From Photobacterium sp. GB-56 (GTDB taxonomy: Bacteria > Pseudomonadota > Gammaproteobacteria > Enterobacterales > Vibrionaceae): a stretch of 64,000 nt of DNA. The stretch is from positions 310,001 to 374,000 of the forward strand of contig NZ_PYNW01000001.1 in the NCBI RefSeq assembly GCF_003026105.1. Direction: 5' to 3'. A program made the translations under genes and the position numbers. Shown here piece after piece: positions 57,501-64,000 of the stretch (position 1 is its first letter; each line of letters opens with the position of its first letter). The notes under the pieces are model-generated. The model searched no databases and was not told where the DNA came from. It was given only the letters and a program-made list of their open reading frames with translations.

Positions 57501-57706
57501 TGACGAGGTGCCGTATCAGATTGCGTCAAGTTAACAACATCGTCTTCATTATTTTGAGTTTTTATGATGTCGTTAACTTGTGCTTGCTCTGCAATGAAAG
57601 GTACTGAATTATCAATGATCTCCGATGGCGGAACTTGTACCCATTCACCTTCCGTTGTTATTTTCCAGATAACGTTTTCAACAACTACATACATTACTGG
57701 CTTCAT
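48515..57706 (-). CDS. giant RTX/VCBS/T1SS-143 repeat adhesin A
   Basis: A 3063-residue secreted adhesin. Residues 1-130 are a non-repetitive N-terminus (VVVENVIWKITTEGEWVQVP) that could act as a retention module. Residues 131-545 hold four Ig-like repeats of about 100 aa ending in ADTVDIAGNPA-type motifs. A VCBS/cadherin-like segment lies near 675. T1SS-143-type repeats follow from about 926 (SVTAGQDPIVDL, NGSLNVQENDLLDD), and about 1500-2900 holds a long series of domains with DTDGSESL-type motifs. RTX nonapeptides (GGKGNDIMSGDNGNDSF) lie near 2940, then a C-terminal type I secretion signal. Four Cys are visible: 2291, 2387, 2400 and 2533. It lies immediately upstream of its exporter genes. 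Confidence 0.95.
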   Translation of the reverse strand: MKPVMYVVVENVIWKITTEGEWVQVPPSEIIDNSVPFIAEQAQVNDIIKTQNNEDDVVNLTQSDTAPRHTQNASESNISSSDGISFITRIKPTLAETLPEAGFTTRPTTSQERNERDEIGDTILSLRNSAALTVTIVDGGDGYENRFEVPTVDLFGDAIDVENGRIVVVTITDINGKVFTTNAVVKDQKWFINDQDLSELAEGPLDVYASVTDYYGNFVDATDNTIKDTLAEITAEFDGKGDNYLNQFEIVVSDLLGDITFVENNQPVTITVTDSQGKTITFETTNTDGTWNINDTDLSSLAEGELTVVADTVDIAGNPASATSTIIKDTLADITAAFDSDNDGVANDYLNNVTVKNTHLFGSVNHVENGQTVTITVSGQGSNNLTFTTTVTNSSWNIANVDLSNFNDGEITITAETMDIAGNPAVSSNTIIKDTTPPTIDIDTSNYDLGGLNITALKLGYVEFLEGTTTGTEAGDKIEVTFSDGTETVILTTTVDSAGNWRIEDFDLSQLNVQKTWEMSATVTDIAGNTATDDMPTLRHPDSSVFYETTLDYQGSETATASINIEFAEFTFNANQALLEKLTSNGNPITVTISPDGLTLTAVSNGVTVLTATIQTVSQDIKITLFEPIDTKFGFNSTQSAILIDGVQTDSDGTTETVVAPALIYIRDSEPTIIDDYSNVIEGNITSGNVLNNDSDLDSPLSVVRVTINGETKDLTGSSVTFDLPEGQLTMKENGHWIFNANRNLDHSAGDIDLVVNYIAGDKDNDNGSADLTITIKDGEANTIINNNDSNVEGLISNPTDTFTGDFTIKAGSDNPAPNSITFNAQTIATLSALNLTSGTSVKYLEYTLSNDGKTITATSGGETIFTLTLTGAANSDDVTGTVTLAQHRPLNHTNASDVIKLPLLIDATDLDGTKTPTGQFDWYIEDGADPELIVNQALDFDEASLSSSQPISKTGTIDVVVGSDGLNGLSPLSPLFFDQTQLPSGLTSGGDIITYTVTGTGQMIEASVNGEKVFDIAITQKPDAEGNSTVEYTFNLYKSIDQTDPNGIETITIPVFIRDNDGDVNQANITVTIADGDTPVITNTTLEITENPIAVAPDAPPAGTTETASSTISVTAGQDPIVDLQLALTGAVQTSDGDAITHNGEALTWQFDGNNTYDAVLANGTVIFSINLSDIGTIAAGGSADATITIVLNDFIDHLNGKDTKLDITLPVQATDSDGSVGTSNVTVTIWDGLKPEIIVNGSLNVQENDLLDDGVDSDASDVATPTLSFNTGSDSVVSVTLDTALFNGKNYTSAGDNITLGAPNADGWYIATAAGKEIFQIKVNLDGTVEFDLFASIDHPDATSQDTLNLEFGAILTDSDGDTSPATIFDVNVLDDVPKAGTASTLSLVEGQSQTLQLLTDEITGADGGEIVSFIYNGTTYSIDGNPIDLINTTISPSKKYGTMVVNADGTVEITTVSTSEFSGRILDTLKYTVKDGDGDTANRTATMALGDNPGHINVELMEVLEDTLTAPLTIKVFPGDNDQNETLTSITISESSLAGGQLYLNGTLLTAVGGVITITDFIKNGNFYSPNGELTYQPAPDVAINQQRMVNLEVTATISKDSGITSLDKKLPIKVYPNADAPVWDAPETEYTGVEDDNGSIKLDLAANLTDTDDSEKLTYRISGIPDGITLKLNGNVVKDGDVLNQNQLNKITIVSDKNLAGKFEFTVTAIATEKGNQFIDKNEHQTEETPHQVIINIKPDADTPTLSVKNIKGIEDQPINLSQVLVGKLTDTDGSESLSYQIKVQDGWSIQGGGAIEQPVGSGIYIVSAEGIENGTALLYPKEDISSWTETLTIEVTAVSTETSVDGLDPINITAVSDTKTITIDLKGVIDRPDVVDGGNGHWEYVTESPSTGNSTGFKGTIKGTSGFNEDSPLPLDFMITTSDDDKSEQITIMITNLPDGVMFVDSNGDPITLEIVGENASNGVIYQISNDQLKTTFLKTPKDFSGQLNFDVNVISTEPDGDSGEFNYQVEIDVLPVVDEKDGAILETTTLEDKSASFLSEPMINQDIDHSESLTGYKITGLPSGLTLFIDGIVVSVPTGGLDLAGYKTSGESWTDFINSGRVTVLADEDLSGLFNISISYEVTDTSPTGQTATKDINATIQLDVNGIVEGDTRLESTSEVLTSTDGSPIDLTNAVHFFDEDLDGSEYLDYIIIVVPNSINLIVEHPNGASIDGSGNWIIPATGLTSDTVKESMKDILAGATISSSFDTDIIDLRVVAHVIDDEHSRYIEAPLQVQITGHSGGGSCLPIDDPDSIQGDDAIIAKEGEDIDLSGLLDGNIDYNPEIEISFFIDIKDLPLGVEIEGDGVIPEYNAVGEILGYTITPSGLENMVFVGLDEDWAGCINIPIEITQTSTCNGQSSKTTQNIKIEVIPVVDDIIVNAGQTTIQEDTESAINLELILGDNIFAGQTISGEGESATGKETINWLKITLPAGAELNGNPAILQDNGDNTWTIKDPTRLGELTLTPPLNFSGELIINVAANITDEADCPTQTDTQTKTASVVINVAPVTDFAEMPDKIEVLGDEDSYINITGLDAILFDDDGSETLSLSISGLLEGAVLFYSPDGGNTFVQLPNSGQSWSISASQMDGVYIRPPLDFSGDMKLKLEAITNEIGTNDIKISTTDLVVGVKPIGDDVQFFDVPESLAGTEGDSFTIPVNLESYETNSDEALRLTVTISANDPAQLQGLDKIVIGGQEVTFGQKGNNWFATVVVNANTLDEFTLYPGDAYGDMTITLAANTVDTNIVLGTEYTHEGVIATEEIKLTIDALPDEPELTAQYNSIIAETDSAIALNLDLMMQNPAPNEKGSIMITGFPSDYTFSAGKENNGGWEVELADIASLTMTGNSAQDFTLSIEPSASIGNQTATGTAQTIDFKVAVSGDNTLVGTANDDVIIGGKGNDIMSGDNGNDSFVFKSDDLGSISAPAQDTILDFDTTINTDNIDLSAILSNVTDGISADNYIDITENNGSVTLHVKDNGTDVTQEITLDNVSKDALYGADTSSATEAEVLQKMIDDNNLITG

Positions 57707-58068
57707 CCTTGGCCCCTGCGTTTTATTATTTATTGTGGAAAAGTGTGTCGAGTGTTTGTTTCATCCAATGCACAATCTCGCCACGCTAATCAATATTAGA
57801 GAGCAAAAGGATTGAAAAACATTATTTTTACAAAACCTACGGTGCAGACATTATTTTTTGTGATGCTGGTTACATATTTGTTAATAGAGATGGGTGCGTT
57901 GTGACCAATAAAATTTATTAATAATCAGTGGGGTTTAGATATTTATATCTATAGGAGCTAAAAGATATATTGCAAAAGTTGCGTACTACTATTGGGTGAA
58001 TAGTAGTACGCAAGATGAGCTAGTATCAAAGTCTTAAATTGATAGAGTTAGACGCCTAAATAGAGTCA
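57707..58068. other. intergenic region between the two giant adhesin genes
   Basis: About 360 bp with no supportable gene. It carries the hairpin at 57979-58013 near the end of adhesin B and must hold any promoter that drives adhesin A and the secretion genes separately. No operator is recognisable. Confidence 0.5.
57979..58013 (-). terminator. long perfect hairpin behind adhesin B, probable (partial) terminator
   Basis: A perfect 15-bp stem TTGCGTACTACTATT / AATAGTAGTACGCAA with a 5-nt loop. On the minus strand the following sequence has only four T (CTTTTGC), so termination may be incomplete. Confidence 0.6.
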
Positions 58069-61000
58069 TTATCCAGCGAGTAAATTATTATCATCTATCA
58101 TTTTTTGTAATAGTTCAGCATCTGTTGTTGTACTTGCATCGTTACTATAAAGTGTATCTTTGTTTACGTTTTCTAACGTGATCTCTTGGCTAATATCTTC
58201 GCCATTTTCTTTAATATGTAATGTTACTGAACCGTTATTCTCCGTGATATCAATAAAGTTATCAGCAGATATCCCATCTGTAACGTTATTTAAAATAGCG
58301 CGTAAATCAATGTTGTCACTATTGGCTGTGACATCGAAATCTACAATGGTATCTTGTGCCGGACTAGAGCTGGTTCCTTGATCTTCGGCTTTGAATACAA
58401 AGCGATCATTACCGCTACCGCCCGTCATGTTATCGTTATTGGCAGTACCAATGATCACATCATCATTTGCAGTGCCGATAAGCGAATTATCATTTTTATC
58501 AGTGATGCTAACGTCGATGGTTTGCGTGACACCTGCAGCCGTTTGTCCATCCAGAGTTGAAATTGGCTCAATAGAAAGAGAGAAATCTTGCTCACTATTA
58601 GCAGTCATCGTCAGATCGGCAATATCGTCAAATGCAACTTCCCAACCATTTCCTTTCGCTTGACCTGCTGAGAATGCGAAATCACTAGGGTAACCTGTGA
58701 TAATAATACTCCCTTGCTCATTAGGCGCAGGATTAAACATTGATAGCTCAAGATTTAGCGCAATCGTCGTTTCGGTTTTAGCTATAACGCTGTTGTACTG
58801 AAGATTAAGCTCTGGCGCATCAGGCATAGGTGCAAGAGTTAAACTGATATTCTTCTCAACAGTTTGACCATAATGCGTAATTTCTGTGCCTAAAATAGTA
58901 TCGGTATCAATACTGCTGGCTTTGAGTGTGATAGTAATGTCGCCAAAAGCATCACCGCTAAATAGGGTTAATTGGTCTAAGGTAGTGCTATTTACTATTG
59001 CAGTCGCAATCCATATATCACCACTTTTAATGATACTTATTTCTTGATCACCGATTTGAATTTTATCTAGGCCTGCTAACTGAGTTTGCTCAGCTGCACT
59101 AAAGATCACTTCTAAAAATAATGTTTCATTACTATTAGTTTCGGTACTTTCAATATCGACTGGAATCGTGAAGCTTTCACCTTCATCGCCCGATAGGCTC
59201 TCTGGTACACCAATAAATTGAATATCATCACCAATAGGATTGACGCCAATAATAACTTCAGAGGTCGATGTTATTATTTCCGTTGTACCAATTTCATTCG
59301 TGATCGCATCCAACTTCAATGTGATATCACCACTGAAATCTGTGGGTGGACGAATATAGATACTATCGGCTTGCGCAATATCAAAGCTCCATGATTTTCC
59401 AGTATTAGGCAATTGGATAAAGGTCGTGCCACCGTCTGGTGAATAGAACATCACGGCACCATTAGGAACGCCGGATAGATTCAGTGAAATGGTTTCAGAG
59501 CCGTCATCATCGTATAAGATTGCGCCTAATCCAACGATATGAATGTAGCCATCTTCATCACCTTGCTCGGTGATGGTATTCGGCATGGTGGCGATATCAG
59601 TCACAGGCTCAACGTTAATAATCACAGAAGAGGTTTTGGTCTGAGTATCCGTTTGCGATGATGAATCGGATTTATCGGTGATGTTGGTATCAACAGTAAT
59701 GGTTAAATCGCCGCTGTAGTTATGAGGCGGCTTTAAAAGCAATTCGTCTAAACGACTTGGATCCAGTACTTGCCAACTACCATCGGGGTTCTGGGCTACT
59801 ATCGCAGGATCGCCAATCAATTCACCACCAGGTGCTAAGGTGATTGTCATCCAGTTGATGGTTTCTTTACCAGTCGCAGAAGTACCTTCACCCGTGATGG
59901 TTTGTCCGTTACTTACACTATCGCCTAACAGCACCGTTAAGTTAATTGCGGTTGCGGTATCTTCTATAATACTGGTGGTATCTGTTGTTGTAATGATGTT
60001 ATCAACAACCGGAACAACGTCAATTTTGATATGTTGTGTGGTGGTGGATTTTGTACCATTACAGGTAGAGGTTTGAGTGATCGTGATCGGAATATCTAAA
60101 GATCCAGCCCAAGCTTCATCTAATCCAATGAATGTCATATTGGAAAGACCATTTTCTGTGATGGTGTAACCAATAATTTCACCCGCATCGTTATATTCGG
60201 TAATGATACCGCTAAAGTCGGGAGTATTTTTGTTACTTATAATTTCAACATTGTCAGGTAAGTCATTAACGTCAATAAAAAAGGAGAGGGCGATTTCTGG
60301 GTTATTATCAATATCGCCATTTAGTAGACCTGATGAATTAATATCTTCGCCTTCTTTAGCAATAATCATATCACCTTGAATTTTATCTGGCGCTTCGGTC
60401 GGAGGACATGAACCTCCACCTCCTGTTTTACCTGTGATCTGGATCTGAACGGGTGCTTCTAAAAAGCGAGAATCGTTGCCGTTAACCACACGAGCTTTAA
60501 CCACAAGATCAATCACCTGTGTATTAAAGCTAGCGCTTACGGTTGCTCCAGCTAACAGATCTTGCATTGCTTCTTTAATGCTAGCGCTTGTTAAGCCCGT
60601 TGCGGGAATAATCCAGTTACCACTACCGTCAATATGGGCACCGTTAGGGTGATCGATGATGAGATTAATGCCAACAGGTACTTCGATCACGATGTAATCT
60701 AGATATTCTGAGCCATCAAGATCTTCATCGATAAAGTGAACCGCATTGGTTAAATCAATAGGGCTACCATCGTTACTACTTAGCAGATCTTCTGTAGATT
60801 CTAAGCGTGTATCGGTTTCAACGACCCCAGCAACATCAACTTGGATAGTTGCATTGATGTTTTCACTCGCTGTTTGTCCGGAAGTTGACGTATCCGTTAC
60901 TTCATAATTAATCTTGATATCAAAAATGCCACTGAGATCTTCATCTGCAAGAATGGTCACGCGACCACTGTTAATAAATTCAGCCCATGATTGGTTGCCT

Positions 61001-64000
61001 TTATAGTTAGCAAGATCGAGCCCATTAGCAGGAATAACAACTTCTACACCATCAATAAACAGGGTTAACCTATCTGGTAAATCGGTGATTTTATAACCTG
61101 TCAGCGTTTCACTGTTGTCGCTATCTTTTCTGATGGTCGGCTCAACTAAAAATGAGATAGGTTGATCTTCAAAACCTGTGTTTTGCAATATTTGCAATAT
61201 AGGGCGACCTTCCTTATCTATCTCATTTTTCTCATCAACAGCAGGCAAGACTTCAATATCCACCTTGTAGTTAAATTCACCACTCGCACCGTCGGGCTCG
61301 GTAGAAATTACAATAACATCAAATGTTAAGTTGCCACTCATGTCTTCAGGGGTGGACAAATACGTCGATGTTAATTGATCGGATGTGATCCGATAGATCA
61401 ACCCCGTTGAAGCATCCTTACCGACAATTTCAAGGTTTAAAGGCTTGCCATGAAAATCGATAAACTTCACACCGTCAGGCAAGTTGGTGATTAAGATGGT
61501 TATCTCTTCTGATTTATCGTTATCACTGGTGGTAATTAAAAAATCGAGCGGTAATGGCTTATCTTCATCAAAACCATTAATGCCTTTGAGCGTGCCCTTA
61601 AAGCCAGTGGTGTTATCTGTGCTACTAGCAATGTATTGCCAATGCCCATTACCGCCGTCTGTAATGTCTGGGCGGTCAATGGTGCCTTTTAAGTTAATAG
61701 AAATAGTCTTGGTCGCACCCTCTGTACTGGTAGCAGAGGTGAGTCCGTTAATAGCGGCTTCAGTAGATATAGCCGTTACTTCAATAGTGAGTTTTTCAGT
61801 GTGTGAACTGATATCAGCTTTTGGATGAAGCTGTGCTTGACCATTTTCAATATATTCTGCACTCACAATATAGATGCCAGATCCGGCAGGCTCTTCTACC
61901 GCATCGCCACCTTGAATTGACCAACCATCTTGCACTTTAATTCGGTAACTTAGGCTTTCAGAACCATCGTTATCAGTTAATTTACCAATAATGGCCTTAC
62001 TGAGATCAATAGGCTGATCTTCATGGCCTTTAAGGTTTTTAACCGAGAGTTTTGGCGCATCCGCTTCAGGAATAATATTTACTGTGACAAGACGTTGCGA
62101 TTCTTCTGTTCGATCGGTACTTTTATCAAGGAACTGATTGCCTTTTTCTGTGCTGAGCGCAGTAATGGTAAAGGTAAATGTGCCTGCTGAGTGTTTCTCA
62201 GAAAATATCTTCACATCATTAATTTGATCAGCGTTAATGATTTTGCCGTCGCTAATGATGGTATTACCCAGTTTGAGTGTAATGCCGTCTGGGATCCCTG
62301 AAATACGGTATTTAAGGGTTTCTGAACCATCGGTGTCTTGTAGATCCGCCGCAACATTGAGTTGAATGCCATTACTATCATCTTCGACTGCGGTGTACTC
62401 GTAATCTTTAGCCTCGTCCCAAATCGCGGCATCAGCATCAGGTAGCACCTTGATAGTGAGATCTTTGGTCAGTGTTTTATCTTGGTTATTGGTTGATATC
62501 GTCGCTGTTATTTCAAGCACAACCGTGTCTTGTTGATTAAGCGCAGTATCAGGTGCAGGTTTATAAGTAAGATCACCGTTTGGCTTGTAGAAATCACCTT
62601 CGCTAATAAAGTCGGTAAGGGTAATTACGCCATTTGTTGCCGTTAGCAAATTGCCATCTAAATACAGCTGTCCACCCGCTAATGAGCTTTCACTGATTGT
62701 GATAGTGCTAAGTGATTCATTCTGGTCAATATCACCAAGGAATACTTGAATAGTGAGTGGGTTACTCATACTGTCTTCAAGTGTCTGCTCTGCATTCACC
62801 TCAATACGACCAGGATCATCTGCAAATGATAGTTTCTTGGTTCTTACTGCAGTGTCACCGTCGCTGTCTTTGACGGTGTAGCTGAAATCATCACTGATTT
62901 CGCCACTACTTTCCTTACTGGCAATCGTCTTAATAATGACAGTGCCATCTGCATTAACAGATATAGTGCCATATTTAGTGTGTGGATTCGTTTGGGTATT
63001 TATTAAATCAATTGGATTGCCGTCTGCTGGGTACTCTTTGCCACGATACTTGATACTGACGACCTCACCACCATCAGCACCAGTAACGCCTCTAGATAAT
63101 AGACGTAGCGTCTTATCAACACCCTCAACAACAGCAAGTTGTTCATCAGGACCTGCAACAGGGATATCGTCAGTCACTGTCACTTCAAAAGGTGTGGTGG
63201 CTGACACATCACCATCTACGTCTGTGGCAATGGCGCCAAACTCTAAATTAAGCACACCTTGACTTGATGATGACGGGCGGTCGATCGCTTCGAAAAGCTC
63301 AAATTGCACGGTACCATCTAGATTGACTTTAATACGGAAAATATCATTACCGTTTGCTGTTGCGTTATACCAACCGTTCGTATCTGCTGCGCTAAGTGTG
63401 ATGTTTTCACCACCACTGGTATAGTTTTGACCATTAAACTGCGCAGTATCTAGCTGCACGGAAGCAAGCGCATCACTACTTTGGTTAAAGCTGAGTGTTG
63501 GTGCTGACGTGGTTGATGCATCAACGGCTAAATTATCATCCAGTAAGTCATTTTCGTGAACGTTAAGGTTACTGTTGACGGTAATGCTCGGCACTAAGCC
63601 ATCTAAAATACTCACCGTTACGTTTGATGTGCTCGAGCTGCCATCACTGTCTTTCGCTTCAACGGGCAGTAATAAATTAAGTTCGGTATCGTTGCCATTG
63701 GTATGGTCGATAGACTCATTGAGCGTCACTGTAATTGTTGCATTTGCTGCACTACCCGATGGAACTGCACCAATATCTGATAAATGGACAGAAAAGATCA
63801 CTGTGCCATTAGGCAATGATGCGTTATAGGTGTTACTGCCATCAAATTGCCAAGTTAATGTTTGCCCTTGGTAGGTGATGTTATTGCCATCACTACTTTT
63901 CATCGTACCCGATAAAACAAGATTTAAATCGACGATAGGATCTTGCCCTGCGGTTACTGTGATTGTGGCGTCTGCTTGGTTTGAACTACCTGCTGGTGAA
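58069..64000 (-). CDS. giant RTX/T1SS-143 repeat adhesin B, C-terminal part (runs off the window)
   Basis: The frame is open from the stop at 58069 to the window edge (the codons upstream of 63903 read SSNQADATITVTAGQDPIVD), so at least 1976 C-terminal residues are present and the N-terminus lies beyond 64000. It is co-linear with adhesin A from A residue about 1100 onward: T1SS-143 repeats, the DTDGSE-type domains, a SCPP segment, RTX repeats (GTANNDNMTGGSGNDRFVFK), and a matching C-terminal secretion signal. Two Cys of A are Ser here. It is presumably exported by the same type I system. Protein similarity to A is high, but the DNA has diverged noticeably, so the duplication is not recent. 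Confidence 0.94.
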   Translation of the reverse strand, partial: SPAGSSNQADATITVTAGQDPIVDLNLVLSGTMKSSDGNNITYQGQTLTWQFDGSNTYNASLPNGTVIFSVHLSDIGAVPSGSAANATITVTLNESIDHTNGNDTELNLLLPVEAKDSDGSSSTSNVTVSILDGLVPSITVNSNLNVHENDLLDDNLAVDASTTSAPTLSFNQSSDALASVQLDTAQFNGQNYTSGGENITLSAADTNGWYNATANGNDIFRIKVNLDGTVQFELFEAIDRPSSSSQGVLNLEFGAIATDVDGDVSATTPFEVTVTDDIPVAGPDEQLAVVEGVDKTLRLLSRGVTGADGGEVVSIKYRGKEYPADGNPIDLINTQTNPHTKYGTISVNADGTVIIKTIASKESSGEISDDFSYTVKDSDGDTAVRTKKLSFADDPGRIEVNAEQTLEDSMSNPLTIQVFLGDIDQNESLSTITISESSLAGGQLYLDGNLLTATNGVITLTDFISEGDFYKPNGDLTYKPAPDTALNQQDTVVLEITATISTNNQDKTLTKDLTIKVLPDADAAIWDEAKDYEYTAVEDDSNGIQLNVAADLQDTDGSETLKYRISGIPDGITLKLGNTIISDGKIINADQINDVKIFSEKHSAGTFTFTITALSTEKGNQFLDKSTDRTEESQRLVTVNIIPEADAPKLSVKNLKGHEDQPIDLSKAIIGKLTDNDGSESLSYRIKVQDGWSIQGGDAVEEPAGSGIYIVSAEYIENGQAQLHPKADISSHTEKLTIEVTAISTEAAINGLTSATSTEGATKTISINLKGTIDRPDITDGGNGHWQYIASSTDNTTGFKGTLKGINGFDEDKPLPLDFLITTSDNDKSEEITILITNLPDGVKFIDFHGKPLNLEIVGKDASTGLIYRITSDQLTSTYLSTPEDMSGNLTFDVIVISTEPDGASGEFNYKVDIEVLPAVDEKNEIDKEGRPILQILQNTGFEDQPISFLVEPTIRKDSDNSETLTGYKITDLPDRLTLFIDGVEVVIPANGLDLANYKGNQSWAEFINSGRVTILADEDLSGIFDIKINYEVTDTSTSGQTASENINATIQVDVAGVVETDTRLESTEDLLSSNDGSPIDLTNAVHFIDEDLDGSEYLDYIVIEVPVGINLIIDHPNGAHIDGSGNWIIPATGLTSASIKEAMQDLLAGATVSASFNTQVIDLVVKARVVNGNDSRFLEAPVQIQITGKTGGGGSCPPTEAPDKIQGDMIIAKEGEDINSSGLLNGDIDNNPEIALSFFIDVNDLPDNVEIISNKNTPDFSGIITEYNDAGEIIGYTITENGLSNMTFIGLDEAWAGSLDIPITITQTSTCNGTKSTTTQHIKIDVVPVVDNIITTTDTTSIIEDTATAINLTVLLGDSVSNGQTITGEGTSATGKETINWMTITLAPGGELIGDPAIVAQNPDGSWQVLDPSRLDELLLKPPHNYSGDLTITVDTNITDKSDSSSQTDTQTKTSSVIINVEPVTDIATMPNTITEQGDEDGYIHIVGLGAILYDDDGSETISLNLSGVPNGAVMFYSPDGGTTFIQLPNTGKSWSFDIAQADSIYIRPPTDFSGDITLKLDAITNEIGTTEIITSTSEVIIGVNPIGDDIQFIGVPESLSGDEGESFTIPVDIESTETNSNETLFLEVIFSAAEQTQLAGLDKIQIGDQEISIIKSGDIWIATAIVNSTTLDQLTLFSGDAFGDITITLKASSIDTDTILGTEITHYGQTVEKNISLTLAPMPDAPELNLQYNSVIAKTETTIALNLELSMFNPAPNEQGSIIITGYPSDFAFSAGQAKGNGWEVAFDDIADLTMTANSEQDFSLSIEPISTLDGQTAAGVTQTIDVSITDKNDNSLIGTANDDVIIGTANNDNMTGGSGNDRFVFKAEDQGTSSSPAQDTIVDFDVTANSDNIDLRAILNNVTDGISADNFIDITENNGSVTLHIKENGEDISQEITLENVNKDTLYSNDASTTTDAELLQKMIDDNNLLAG

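Noticed and set aside
48515..64000. Regular repeats considered as a CRISPR array
   Set aside because: Repeats are long, diverged and in one open reading frame; they are protein domain repeats.

Overview
The window looks like chromosome from a marine gammaproteobacterium of the Vibrionaceae, most likely Photobacterium. The reasons are an AT-rich base composition, close matches to Vibrio and E. coli housekeeping proteins (CydA, AspS, CmoA, RuvB), Vibrionaceae-type accessory genes (a VC2046/SO_2500-type protein and a Ves-like trypsin with a GlyGly-type tail), and the gene order. The genus is inferred from memory of these families, not from a search.

Layout. 1-4.6 kb: an MscS-type channel (cut by the window edge) directly behind a membrane ATPase with an unusual P-loop, a voltage-gated-type K+ channel with a zinc-ribbon tail, and ychE. 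5.3-8.0 kb: adhE, with CRP-like and FNR-like boxes upstream. 8.0-9.4 kb: an SDR-fold protein without catalytic residues and a VC2046-type protein. 9.5-12.9 kb: a three-gene cluster (lipoprotein retropepsin-like protease, inactive transglutaminase/7TM protein, RimK-like ATP-grasp ligase). 12.9-22.7 kb: cmoAB, yecE, aspS, yebC, ruvC, a methyl-accepting chemotaxis protein, ruvA, ruvB. 23.3-26.8 kb: cydABX-ybgE with two FNR-like boxes. 27.0-33.6 kb: ybgC-tolQRAB-pal-cpoB and nadA. 33.7-34.8 kb: a YecA/UPF0149 protein and two tRNA-Ser genes.

Behind the tRNA-Ser pair lies a decayed copy of a tRNA 3' end plus its terminator, then an AT-rich stretch with a secreted trypsin-like protease and a MalM-like lipoprotein. 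This is followed by ynjC-ynjD-ynjF (lacking ynjB and ynjE), a degraded patch with remnants of a LytS/YehU-type sensor and an MFS transporter, and alaE.

The last 22 kb is one minus-strand locus. It reads: giant RTX adhesin B (its N-terminus lies beyond the window), giant RTX adhesin A (3063 aa), type I secretion ABC transporter, HlyD-type adaptor, TolC-like outer-membrane protein, OmpA-like lipoprotein, and a PstS-like periplasmic protein. A and B are co-linear paralogues from a tandem duplication. The secretion genes resemble Lap/Bpf biofilm-adhesin systems, but the LapD/LapG (BpfD/BpfG) pair expected beside the OmpA gene is absent and a PstS-like protein sits there instead. That substitution, the tandem adhesins and a pair of cysteines lost together in adhesin B are the most interesting signals in the window. 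All functional calls come from motifs and recalled family resemblance; no search was run.
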